Shown piece by piece: positions 1 through 9,956 of a DNA stretch of 64,000 nucleotides. The position numbers were made by a program, and so were the translations under genes. Position 1 is the first letter of the stretch. Each line of letters opens with the position of its first letter. This stretch comes from Manihot esculenta (taxonomy: Eukaryota; Streptophyta; Magnoliopsida; Malpighiales; Euphorbiaceae). The DNA lies in NCBI RefSeq assembly GCF_001659605.2, contig NC_035171.2:11662614-11726613 (forward strand). Reading direction: 5' to 3'. The notes below the pieces were generated by a model. That model saw only the letters and a list, made by a program, of their open reading frames with translations. It was not told the origin of the DNA and searched no databases.

Positions 1-683
1 CCAGATCGGCTTAAGGCCGCCGGGACCCGTAGCAAGCCAAACTTACATCCTGAATACCTGTCAAATCCCATACATGATCATACATATCCATAAACATGAG
101 AACTTTTTCTTTTCTTTTACCAAACTCAACCTGTGCATGCACATAAACATAAACATAAACCACACACTGGAGTCTCATCATATGCTCCAATGGGGTATTT
201 CATCAAACATCAAGCCTGGTTGAACATAAACATCATAAAACATAGATCATGTATATACATGGGATTATCCATACATACTATGGTCAAGCACAATTCTAAT
301 CCTCAATATCAATATTACATAACATGACTGTTCATAACCTTACATCATTTCACCAATCATTATGCCCACATCTAACTATTTTAAATCACATAACTTTACT
401 CTTCTGGATTCCCTGACCTAACCCGTACCTGCAAACCTGGGGATATAGGGAAAAGGGTGAGCTACTAGAGCCCAGTGAGCAGAATAATAAAACATTTAAA
501 ATATATGCCATCATATAATGCATCATATCACAGACAAATCACATCAAGGGTGAACCTGTCACCAAATAGTCCCAGCATCATATCCGTGCCAGGCCGTAGA
601 ATGGGGTCTTGGTCTTCCTGTCATATCATAACATTACTTACCATTACCCCAGGGCCTCATCTGGGCACCTGGTCTTCGTGTTC

Positions 684-759
684 CATACCGTGCCAGGCCG
701 TAGAATGGGGTCCTGGTCTTTCATACCGTGCCAGGCCGTAGAATGGGGTCCTGGTCTTT
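684..759. repeat. 38-bp tandem repeat in LTR
   Basis: Two adjacent 38-bp copies containing GTGCCAGGCCGTAGAATGGG, with a third diverged copy near 583-620. The same part of the LTR has a different tandem structure in each family member (5031-5092, 11465-11610, 40770-40860), so this is a rapidly changing minisatellite of the LTR. Confidence 0.85.
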
Positions 760-2040
760 CCTCAGGGACTAATTGGATCATACAGCATTCACCCACATCC
801 ACAACAAAGAATGCAATGCAACATATTCGTGGATTCTAATGCAACAACCTATTATATCACATGGAATTCGTGATACATGATTCATGCTAAAACTTGCATT
901 AATTTAAAACATAAGGTTTATTCTACTCACCTCAGGCTAACTCTGATAATGAACTGAAGCAGCTGACTCACTGCTGGGGTCCTCGGTTCCTCGGGTTCGA
1001 ACCTACACAGGTGGACTCAAATGAGGGACCAAACATACGTAAAAAGTACTCCCTGAAAAATCCCTAAAACACCTTAAAACAATCACATAAATCATGCAAA
1101 GGAGGACTGAACAGGGCACTTTCGGCAGCAGGTTCGGCGGCCGAAAGGCCCTCTAGAGCCGAAAGTCATGCACCTTCGGCGGCACTTTCGGCGGCCGAAG
1201 GTTCCCTCCAGAGACGAAACTCATGCATGTTCGGCGGCACCTTCGGCGGCCAAAAGTCCCTTCCAGAGCCGAAAGTCCTCTTTCGGGGACAGAGTTCAGC
1301 AGCCAAAGCTGGCCTCCACAGGCAAGTTCGGCGGCCGAAAGAGCCTTCGGCTGCCGAACCTGAGTTCTTCCCAAGGGCAGAACTCAGCCTCTTCCATGCA
1401 TAAAAACTTCCCAACTCATTCAATCATGCATTTTCCTATTCTACAACATGCATACTCAAGCATACAAGCTCCTAGGGGCTTCAAACTATCTTAAACCCCA
1501 ACTACAACACATCAAACATCCACAAACATCATACATTGCTCAAAAACTTAACATAAACCCATAAAACCAACCAAAACCTAAACATGCATTTCTACCCCAT
1601 GAATCAACTTAAAACTTGTTTGAAACATATAATGAGCTCAAGATCGCCTCTTACCTCTTGAAGATCGAGAGGAAAAACGACCCTAGCTCGGAGATGGGAG
1701 AGATCGAGTTCCTTGAACCTCAAAGCTCCAAAACTTGCTATTTGCTCAAAAATCTTCAAAACAAAGTAAAAACTCATGAAAATCATGAAAGATTTGAAGG
1801 AAAGGACTCAAAATCGGCGAGGGACGGCGGAGAGCTCACCTTGGCCGAAAATGGGGAGAAAAGCTCGCCCATTCGAACAAGGAGACCCTTTTATAGGTGG
1901 CTAGCCAGGCCACTTTCGGGGGCCTAACGTGCCTCCGCATGCATGCCATGTTCGGCGGCCGAACATAAGGTTCGGCGGCCAAACCTGGACTTCCCTCACT
2001 TATGCCTTCAGGGGCCTAAAGCACTCCCGAAGTGCATGCA

Positions 2041-2145
2041 TGTTCGGCGGCCGAACTTGAGGTTCGGCGGCCGAACTTGAGGTTCGGCGGCCGAACTTGA
2101 GGTTCAAGTTCGGCGGCCGAACTTGAGGTTCGGCTGCCGAACCTG
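2041..2145. repeat. Palindromic 20-bp minisatellite in LTR
   Basis: Five closely spaced palindromes of the form TTCGGCGGCCGAAC or TTCGGCTGCCGAAC, joined by TTGAGG spacers with a basic period of 20 bp. The 5' LTR copy of the same element (about 9092-9150) has only three units, so copy number changed after insertion or during replication. Similar palindromes recur elsewhere in the LTRs of this family (for example 1175-1360, 4380-4650, 10130-11070). Confidence 0.9.
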
Positions 2146-2317
2146 AGTCTTCCTCTCAAGACTAATTTCATTCAAACTTAATTTCTTTCTCGTTTAAACC
2201 CATGAAATACATTAAAACATTTATAAAAACATGATTTTACCCTTCTAGAGGTTTCCGGCATCCGAGATTCCACCGGACGGTAGGAATTCCGATATCGGAG
2301 TCTAGCTGGGTATTACA

Positions 2318-2354
2318 TTCTTCCCCCCTTAAGAACATTCGTCCCCGAATGTTC
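2318..2354 (-). other. Polypurine tract and adjoining hairpin of element A
   Basis: Next to the 3' LTR lies the complement of AAGGGGGGAAGAA, the plus-strand primer (polypurine tract) of LTR retrotransposons. Just upstream of it (2333-2354) is a perfect inverted repeat, GAACATTCG and CGAATGTTC around 4 nt. Element B has the same arrangement at 9919-9956. Confidence 0.8.
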
Positions 2355-2492
2355 ACCAAACAAACACATGACATAGCATAAAACATAAACATTCATACAA
2401 AGCACATAAAACTCACCTTAAAAGAGATGAGGATATTGCTGGAGCATGGACTCCCGTGTCTCCCAGGTACACTCTTCGATGTTGTGGTGATT

Positions 2493-3595
2493 CTAAAGGA
2501 CTTTCACCATCGGGATTTCCTTGTTCCTTAGCTTTCTGATCTGGGTGTCTAGGATCCGTACTGGTTGTTCAACATAGGTGAGATCCTCTTGGATCTCCAC
2601 ATCAGGCTCACTAAGAACCTTGCCCGGATCTGACACGAACTTTCTTAACATGGAAACATGGAAAACCGGATGGATTCTCTCCATTGAAGCAGGCAAGTCC
2701 AGCTTGTACGATACATTCCCAATCTTTTGCAAGACTTCAAAGGGTCCGATGTACCGTGGAGCTAGCTTACCTTTCTTCCCAAACCGAATCACCCCTTTCA
2801 TTGGAGACACCTTGAGCAATACCAAATCCCCCTCCTGAAACTCTACTTGCCTTCTGCGGACGTCTGCATAACTCTTCTGCCTGCTTGCAGCAGTCTTGAT
2901 CCTTTCTCTGATGATGGGTACCACTCTGCTGGTGGTCTCTACTAGTTCAGGCCCTGCCAAGGCCTTTTCTCCAACTTCTTCCCAACAGACAGATGATCTG
3001 CACTTCCTTCCATACAAAGCTTCATATGGAGCCATCCCTATGCTAGCATGATGGCTGTTATTGTAGGCAAACTCCACCAAAGGTAGGTGTTGCCTCCAAG
3101 AACCGCCAAAATCTAGCACACACATTCTGAGCATATCCTCTATTGTCTGGATGGTCCTCTCTGACTGTCCGTCCGTCTGAGGATGGAAAGCAGTGCTAAA
3201 ATCCAACCTAGTACCCATAGCGTTCTGCAGACTTCGCCAAAACCTGGAGGTGAACTGGGGCCTTCGATCAGACACTATTGAAACAGGAACCCCATGCAGC
3301 CTGACGATCTCATCAACATACACCTGTGCCAACTTGTCCACAGAATAGCCACTCCTGACAGGGATGAAGTGAGCAGATTTGGTGAGTTTGTCCACAATCA
3401 CCCATATGGAGTCCAATCTATTGGACGTCGCCGGTAACCCCACCACGAAGTCCATAGCTATATTCTCCCATTTCCACTCTGGAATAGGTAGTGGGTTAAG
3501 CATTTCAGCCGGCTTCTGATGTTCCAGCTTCACCCTCTGACACACTTCGCAGGCTGACACAAACTGTGCCACTTCTTTCTTCATAGCTGGCCACC
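2493..3595 (-). pseudogene. Integrase and C-terminal part of gypsy pol (element A), broken
   Basis: Encodes the second half of the integrase zinc finger (CEVCQ), the catalytic core and the C-terminal domain. The core shows the first Asp in MDFVVGLP, the second in SDRRPQF and the Glu in QSERTIQ. The last part ends near the motif IHPVFHVSMLRK. The frame is cut at its N-terminal side by the solo LTR at 3596, which separates the His pair of the zinc finger (near 5760) from its Cys pair. The frame stops at a TAG (2493-2495) where element B has a Trp codon, so the last 25 or so residues are lost. The residue after SDR is Arg, unlike the usual Gly or Asp of the family. The apparent start upstream of 3595 is solo-LTR sequence read through and is not part of pol. 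Confidence 0.92.
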
Positions 3596-5716
3596 TGTAA
3601 TACCCGGCTAGAGTTCGGCATCGGAATTCCTGTAGTCCGGTGGAATCTCGGATGTCAGAACTCTCTAGAAGGGTAATAGGTATGTTTTCTAAGTGTTTTG
3701 AATCTGTTTTAATGTTTTCAGTATAAAGCAAATGGGTTTTTGAATGGAAAACACAAAGGAAGGAAATGGCAAGTTCGGCCGTCGAAAGTGAGTTTCGGCC
3801 GTCGAACCTTGCATGATTTCGGAAACACGTTTGGCCGCCGAAGGTGGTCTGGCCAGCCACCTATAAAAGGCCACATGTCGGTGAAATGGATAGAATTTTC
3901 GTCCATCAGCCAGGTGTGTTCCTCTCCTTCCTCATGTGCTTTTTATGTTTTCCCTTAAATCTTTCAAGGTTTTGAAGAGTTTTGTGTTTGTTTTGAAGTT
4001 TTGAGCTCAAAGACCAAGTTTGAGAGTTTGGAAGCTTTGGAAGTTTGGTTCTCCATCTTTCCACGTTAGGATTACCTATCCTCAAGTATTCTCAGAGGTA
4101 AGTGTAGATCCTGAGCTTCTAGCATGTTTTCTAAAGGTTTTATGGAGTTTTTATGGGTAGAGATGCATGTTTAGGTTAAGTATGGTTGATGTGATTTTTG
4201 TACAAAACTATGCTTATGTGTTGTGTTGATGTTGTTATTTGGGGTTTTAAGTTAGTTTTGGACCCCTTTGGGCATGTACATGAGTATATGCGAGTTGTGG
4301 TTTGGTTGGTTGCATGTTTGAGTGTGTTGGGGGAAGTTGTGCATGAGAATAGCAGGATTCTGCCTAAATGGCAAATCCAGGTTCGGCCGCCGAAGGAAGG
4401 TTCGGCCGCCGAACGTGCTAAGGAGGTGGTTTCAGCTGCCTAAGCTCGCCCCCGAAGGTTTGAACTTTCGGCTCTGGAGCGGGGTTTCGGCCACCGAAGG
4501 TGCCGCCGAAGGATAGAGACTTTCGTCTCTTGAGTGCCCTTCAGCCCCTGAACCTTGCCCCCGAAAGGGTTCGACTGCCGAAAGTAAAAGTTCGGCCACC
4601 AAAGATGCTTGAGTTTTGTCTCTGGAAGGGACTTTCGGCCGCCGAAAGTGCCCTGTCCAGCCTTCTTTTGCATGTTTTTTTGTGATTGTTTTACGATGTA
4701 TTAGAGGGGTTTTGGGAAGTGTTTTAGAGTTGTTCTTGATCTAGTTTGGTTCCTCATTTGAGTCCACCTGTGTAGGTACGGACCAGAGGAACCGCAGAGA
4801 CCAGCAGTGAGCACTGCACCAGAGTTAACCAATTTAGACCAGAGTCAGCCAGAGGTGAGTAGAACTCAACTTCATCTTTATTTTAAAGAAATTAAATGCC
4901 TCAAGCATGTTCATGCATCATGCTATTTATAGTAGGTTGATTGCACTAGTTTCACGAATATGGCGCATTGCATAATATGATGACTATGATGATGTGGATG
5001 GACCAAGGCGACTCCAATAGCCCTAGAGATGTTGTAAGACCTGGCCGGGCCAGGCATACAGAGGTTATAAGACCTGGCCGGGCCAGGCATACTGACACTG
5101 GAGGGAGTTTTGGTGGTCATGTCCATCCATGATATGAAATGTTTGTGATGTGATGCATTTCATGAGAGCATGTAAGTAATGAACTGTTTTCAGTGTTTCT
5201 ACTCACTGGGCTTTATAGCTCACCCCTCTCCCTTAACCTAGTTTTGCAGGTTCAGTGTGCAAGGGAGTCTAGTAGGGTACAAGAAGAGAAAGAGTAAGAG
5301 ATGTGTAATAGCCTAGTGCGGACATATGATAATGTAAAGAAAAATAATGATGTAAAGAGATGTAATGGTTTTGTATAGTATTGTGCTTGACCCAGATGTT
5401 TTGTGAATCCCTTTTGTTTACATGGTCTGTTATGTATATGTCCAGTTGATGAATATGTATGACCAGGTTTAACAAATACTGTGTGGACTCAGTTAGAGCT
5501 TTGATGAGTGCTCTGACAAGGGGAGTCTGTGTATAGAGATAGTACATGCACAGGTTGAACCATGGTATGGGATGGTAGAGGTTTACAGGTTATGTTTGAT
5601 CATGTATGGGATTTTACAGGTACGCAGAGAGTAGGGCAGGCTTGCTACGGGTCCCGACGACCTTAAGTCGATCTGGATCCTAGCGTTGGTGGCGGTCCGA
5701 TTTCCGGGTCGTTACA
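3596..5716 (+). mobile_element. Solo LTR inserted in element A
   Basis: A 2121-bp LTR in plus orientation, starting TGTAATACCCGG and ending GGGTCGTTACA. It is bounded by a perfect 5-bp target duplication, CCACC, at 3591-3595 and 5717-5721. There is no polypurine tract, primer site or coding sequence inside, so it is a solo LTR left by LTR-LTR recombination. It splits integrase codons that are contiguous in related elements. It is the same family as the LTRs of A and B but more diverged. It contains TTCGGCCGCCGAA palindromes (4380-4650) and a duplicated palindrome, CCTGGCCGGGCCAGG (5031-5092). Confidence 0.95.
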
Positions 5717-7582
5717 CCACCAGTACACTTTCTTCAGATCTTGATACATCTTGGTGGCTCCAGGGTGAACACTGTATCTGGCATTATGAGCCTCTCTCAT
5801 AATGTCTCCCTTCAGTCCCACGTCATCTGGTACACACAATCTATTCCCATAGCGGAGGATCCCCTTACTGTCGAATCTGAACTCATTATCCTTGCCTGAC
5901 TGAACAGTCCTGGCAATTTTCACTAACTCTGGGTCCTCATGCTGTTTCTGAGCCACCTGCTCCAGAAACACGGGTGCCACTCTCATCTGGGCAACTAAAG
6001 CACCTGTACCAGACAACTCCAATTGTAGACCTTCGTTCATGAGCTCGAAGAACTGCCTCACCACTGGCATCCTCTCTGCTGAAATATGGGACAAACTGCC
6101 AAGTGATTTCCGGCTTAAGGCGTCTGCCACAACATTCGCCTTACCCGGATGGTACTGAATCTTGCAATCATAGTCACTAAGCAGTTCTACCCATCTTCTC
6201 TGTCTCAAATTCAAATCTCTCTGACTCAGGATGTACTGCAGGCTTTTATGATCTGTGAAGATCTCACATTTTACCCCATAAAGGTAATGCCTCCACATCT
6301 TGAGTGCAAAGATTACCGCTGCCATCTCTAGGTCGTGTGTAGGGTAATTCAACTCGTGCTTCTTCAGCTGTCTAGAAGCATAAGCAATCACCCTTTTATT
6401 CTGCATCAGCACACAACCCAGTCCCACACGGGACGCATCACAATAGACTGAGAAGTCTTCATTACTAGATGGCAGAGCTAACACTGGTGCTGAAGTCAAC
6501 CTCTTCTTTAGCTCCTCAAAGCTCTCCTCACACTTGTCGGTCCACACAAACCTCTGGTTCTTCTTAGTCAGTCTAGTCATAGGATCTGCAATCTTAGAGA
6601 AGTCCTGAACGAACCTCCTGTAGTAACCTGCCAAACCCAAGAAACTCTTGATCTCCGTCACTGTAGTGGGTCTAGGCCAGTTAGCTACGGCTTCCACTTT
6701 CTTGGGGTCTACTTCGATTCCATTTTCTGACACCACATGCCCCAAGAAGGAAATGCTCCTCAGCCAGAACTCACACTTGGAGAACTTGGCATACAAGCCA
6801 TGTTCCCTCAAGGTCTGCAAAACCAACCTCAGATGATGGGCATGCTCCTCTGCATTCCTGGAATACACTAAGATATCATCTATGAAGACAATAACAAAGT
6901 GATCCAGGTACTGGCTAAACACTCTGTTCATGAGATCCATGAATGCTGCAGGGGCATTGGTTAACGGCATTAAAAGGAACTCATAATGCCCATATCTGGT
7001 CCTGAAAGCTGTCTTCGGTACATCCTCTTCTCTTATCCTCAGCTGATGGTACTCCGATCTCAGATCTATTTTAGAGAAACAACCTGCTCCTGCTAGCTGG
7101 TCGAATAGATCGTCGATCCTTGGCAATGGGTACTTATTCTTGGTAGTGACCTTGTTCAACTGCCTGTAGTCGATACAAAGTCTGAGAGATTCCTTCTTTT
7201 TCACAAATAGCACTGGAGCACCCCAAGGCGAGGTACTCGGTCTGATGAATCCTCTATCTACCAACTCTTGCAACTGCTCCTTAAGCTCCTTCAATTCTGC
7301 TGGTGCCATCCTGTAGGGAGGGATAGAGATCGGTCTAGTTCCAGGCATCAACTCAATTTCGAACTCTATTTCCCTAGCAGGTAGTAAACCTGGCAGCTCG
7401 TCTGGGAAAACGTCTAAGAACTCACTGACCACGGGCACTGAGGTAGGCTCTCTGACATGACTATCCAGCTCCCTCACATGAGCTAGAAAACCCTGACAAC
7501 CCCTCCTAAGTAGCCTACGAGCCTGAAGGGCTAATATCAAACCTCTAGGTGTATCCCTCCTGTCTCCTCTAAAGACAACCTC
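5717..7582 (-). pseudogene. Reverse transcriptase and RNase H of gypsy pol (element A), broken
   Basis: Reads on the minus strand from about 7582 to the solo LTR. RT comes first, with [12 protein letters not shown], a tract around [11 protein letters not shown] and the catalytic FIDDILVYS. RNase H follows, with [20 protein letters not shown] and the conserved [14 protein letters not shown]. The frame then enters the integrase zinc-finger His pair ([10 protein letters not shown]) and is cut at YWW by the LTR. The usual Phe-Gly pair is missing between MP and LTNAP, a 6-nt in-frame deletion in a core RT motif that probably kills activity. An in-frame TAA at 7583-7585 separates this part from gag-protease. 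The 14 codons between that stop and the first Met look like normal pol sequence, so the original was a single gag-pol frame. Confidence 0.93.
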
Positions 7583-8330
7583 TTACCCATCCTGACATCT
7601 AAACCTAACTACCTTGTCTCTGCAATCCAAGGTAGCACCATGGGTAGATAGCCAATCCATTCCTAGAATGACGTCAAAATCTGTCAAATCTAGAACCACA
7701 AGGTCGGCGGACAGGCATCTTCCCTCCACAAAAACTGGACTACACTGGCAGACTGACTCTGCCACTGACGGGTCACACTTGGGTCCACTGATCCATAGGG
7801 GACACTCTAACCCAGAGACCATCAATCCCAACCTCTCGACGGCCCTCGGAGCAATGAAAGAATGAGATGCACCAGGGTCCATTAATGCATACACATCGGA
7901 ACAACCAATGATGAGATTACCTGACACCACGGTGTTGGATGTGTTTGCCTCCTGCTGAGTCATGGTGAAGATCCGTGCCGGAGCTGACGGACCCTCACCC
8001 CTGAAACCTGCTGAAGAAGAGGCTGCCCCTCTCCCTCTGCCTCTGCCACTAGCCTGAGTCGCGGCTGGAGCTACTGGCTGTGCCACACTATCTGAAGCTG
8101 TCTGCTGAGACTGTGCCACAAAAGCTGCCCTAGGACACTCCCGTGCCATGTGTCCCTCTTGCCCACATCTGAAGCAGGCTGTCGTCCCAACCAGACATAC
8201 TCCTTTGTGCGGCTTCCCACACTTCTTGCATACTGCATTATTTGCACCTGAGCTCGAACCACTTCCTAATCCCAGACCAGACTTGATCTTGCTCCAGAAC
8301 TTATTCTTCTTAAACTTGGCTTTACCCCAC
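7583..8330 (-). pseudogene. gag C-terminus and protease (element A), fused to LTR sequence
   Basis: Contains a CCHC zinc knuckle, CFRCGQEGHMAREC, then a linker rich in Ala, Gln and Gly. The aspartic protease follows, with the active-site variant DPGASHSFI and the downstream VILGMDWL flap region. The open frame extends upstream to 8476, but from about 8331 it is LTR sequence (the same residues are read from 1166-1423), so the predicted N-terminus MNELGSF is not gag. The capsid part of gag, the leader, the primer-binding site and the U5 side of the 5' LTR are all missing. The junction lies in CCTCTTTCGGGG, which is also present in the LTR. Confidence 0.9.
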
Positions 8331-9324
8331 CTCTTTCGGGGACAGAGTTCAGCAGCCAAAGCTGGCCTCCACAGGCAAGTTCGGCGGCCGAAAGAGCCTT
8401 CGGCTGCCGAACCTGAGTTCTTCCCAAGGGCAGAACTCAGCCTCTTCCATGCATAAAAACTTCCCAACTCATTCAATCATGCATTTTCCTATTCTACAAC
8501 ATGCATACTCAAGCATACAAGCTCCTAGGGGCTTCAAACTATCTTAAACCCCAACTACAACACATCAAACATCCACAAACATCATACATTGCTCAAAAAC
8601 TTAACATAAACCCATAAAACCAACCAAAACCTAAACATGCATTTCTACCCCATGAATCAACTTAAAACTTGTTTGAAACATATAATGAGCTCAAGATCGC
8701 CTCTTACCTCTTGAAGATCGAGAGGAAAAACGACCCTAGCTCGGAGATGGGAGAGATCGAGTTCATTGAACCTCCAAGCTCCAAAACTTGCTATTTGCTC
8801 AAAAATCTTCAAAACAAAGTAAAAACTCATGAAAATCATGAAAGATTTGAAGGAAAGGACTCAAAATCGGCGAGGGACGGCGGAGAGCTCACCTTGGCCG
8901 AAAATGGGGAGAAAAGCTCGCCCATTCGGACAAGGAGACCCTTTTATAGGTGGCTGGCCAGGCAACTTTCGGGGGCCTAACGTGCCTCCGCATGCATGCC
9001 ATGTTCGGTGGCTGAACATAAGGTTCAGCGGCCAAACCTGGACTTCCCTCACTTATGCCTTCGGGGGCCTAAAGCACTCCCGAAGTGCATGCATGTTCGG
9101 CGACCGAACTTGAGGTTCGGCGACCGAACTTGAGGTTCGGCGGCCGAACCTGAGTCTTCCTCTCAAGACTAATTTCATTCAAACTTAATTTCTTTCTCGT
9201 TTAAACCCATGAAATACATTAAAACATTTATAAAAACATGATTTTACCCTTCTAGAGGTTTTCGGCATCCGAGATTCCACCGGACGGTAGGAATTTCGAT
9301 ACCGGAGTCTAGCCGGGTATTACA
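8331..9324 (-). repeat. 5' LTR of element A, truncated
   Basis: Corresponds to about 1279-2317 of the 3' LTR and ends at ...GGGTATTACA (9324). Only the U3-proximal ~1 kb survives; the rest was lost in a deletion reaching into gag. By-eye comparison shows about 15 substitutions and two fewer palindrome repeats than the 3' copy. Confidence 0.92.
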
Positions 9325-9857
9325 CTGAGCTAGTAGAGATCACCAGCAGAGTGGTGCCCATAATCAGAGAAAAGATCAAGACTGCTACAAGCAGGCAAAA
9401 GAGTTATGCAGATGTCCACAGAAGGCAAGTAGAGTTTCAGGAGGGGGATTTGGTATTGCTCAAGGTGTCTCCTATGAAAGGGGTGATACAGTTCGGAAAG
9501 AAAGATAAGCTAGCTCCACGGTACATCGGACCCTATGAGATCTTACAGAAGATCAGGAATGTATCGTATAAGCTGGTCTTACCTACTTCTATGGAGAGAA
9601 TCCATCCGGTTTTCCATGTTTCCATGTTAAGAAAGTTCGTGTTAGATCCGAGCAAGGTTCTTAGTGAGCCTGATGTGGAGATCCAAGAAGATCTCACCTA
9701 TGTTGAGCAGCCAGTGCGGATCATAGACACCCAGATTAGAAAGTTGAGAAACAAGAAAATCCCGATGGTGAAAGTCCTTTGGAATCACCACAACATTGAG
9801 GAGTGTACCTGGGAGACACGGGAGTCCATGCTCCAGCAATATCCTCATCTCTTTTAA
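9325..9857 (+). pseudogene. Gypsy integrase C-terminal fragment (element B)
   Basis: In-frame from 9327 (ELVEITSRVV...) to a stop at 9855-9857. It matches the C-terminal part of the A integrase almost residue for residue, including LAPRYIGP and IHPVFHVSMLRKF, and continues past the point where A has its premature stop, ending in QQYPHLF. This is the intact 3' end of a pol gene whose upstream part was displaced by insertion of A, so it is a fragment and not a gene in its own right. The downstream untranslated ~100 nt lead into the polypurine tract. Confidence 0.92.
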
Positions 9858-9956
9858 AGTAAGTGTTATGTGTTTTATGTGAATGTTTATGTTTTATGCC
9901 ATGCTATGTTTGTTTGGTGAACATTCGGGGACGAATGTTCTTAAGGGGGGGAAGAA

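Larger units (their letters stand above)
1..2317 (-). repeat. 3' LTR of element A
   Basis: Reverse-complement LTR ending in ...GGGTATTACA, the complement of the TGTAATACCC start seen in the other LTRs of this family. It is followed at once by the complement of a G-rich polypurine tract. The window begins about 40 nt inside the U5 end, judged from the sibling LTR at 9957-12240. It contains a 38-bp tandem repeat (684-759), many TTCGGC-N-GCCGAA palindromes and a 20-bp palindromic minisatellite (2041-2145). Open frames inside it are not genes. Confidence 0.92.
1..9324 (-). mobile_element. Ty3/gypsy LTR retrotransposon A (non-autonomous, nested)
   Basis: Minus-strand LTR retrotransposon. Along the plus strand it runs 3' LTR (1-2317, its U5 end cut by the window edge), polypurine tract, integrase (2493-3595), a foreign solo LTR (3596-5716), RT/RNase H (5717-7582), gag-protease (7583-8330), then a partial 5' LTR (8331-9324). 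The order protease-RT-RNaseH-integrase defines Ty3/gypsy. The long LTRs and the basic, conserved integrase C-terminus suggest a chromovirus-like lineage, which is inference. The two LTRs differ by about 15 substitutions over the ~1 kb I could align by eye, plus repeat-number changes, so the insertion is fairly recent. A lies inside pol of element B, which resumes at 9325. Its 5-bp target duplication would be CTGAG, but the left copy is outside the window. It cannot be autonomous: gag N-terminus, primer-binding site and the U5 part of the 5' LTR are deleted, and pol carries several lesions. Confidence 0.93.

Noticed and set aside
475..839. Open frames in the first 1.5 kb as genes
   Set aside because: They lie in the LTR and read through its tandem repeats; homologous frames are not kept in the sibling LTRs.
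1616..1927. 103-aa frame, nearly identical at 8669-8980, as a conserved duplicated gene
   Set aside because: Both copies are the same part of the two LTRs of element A, so identity reflects recent LTR replication and not coding constraint.
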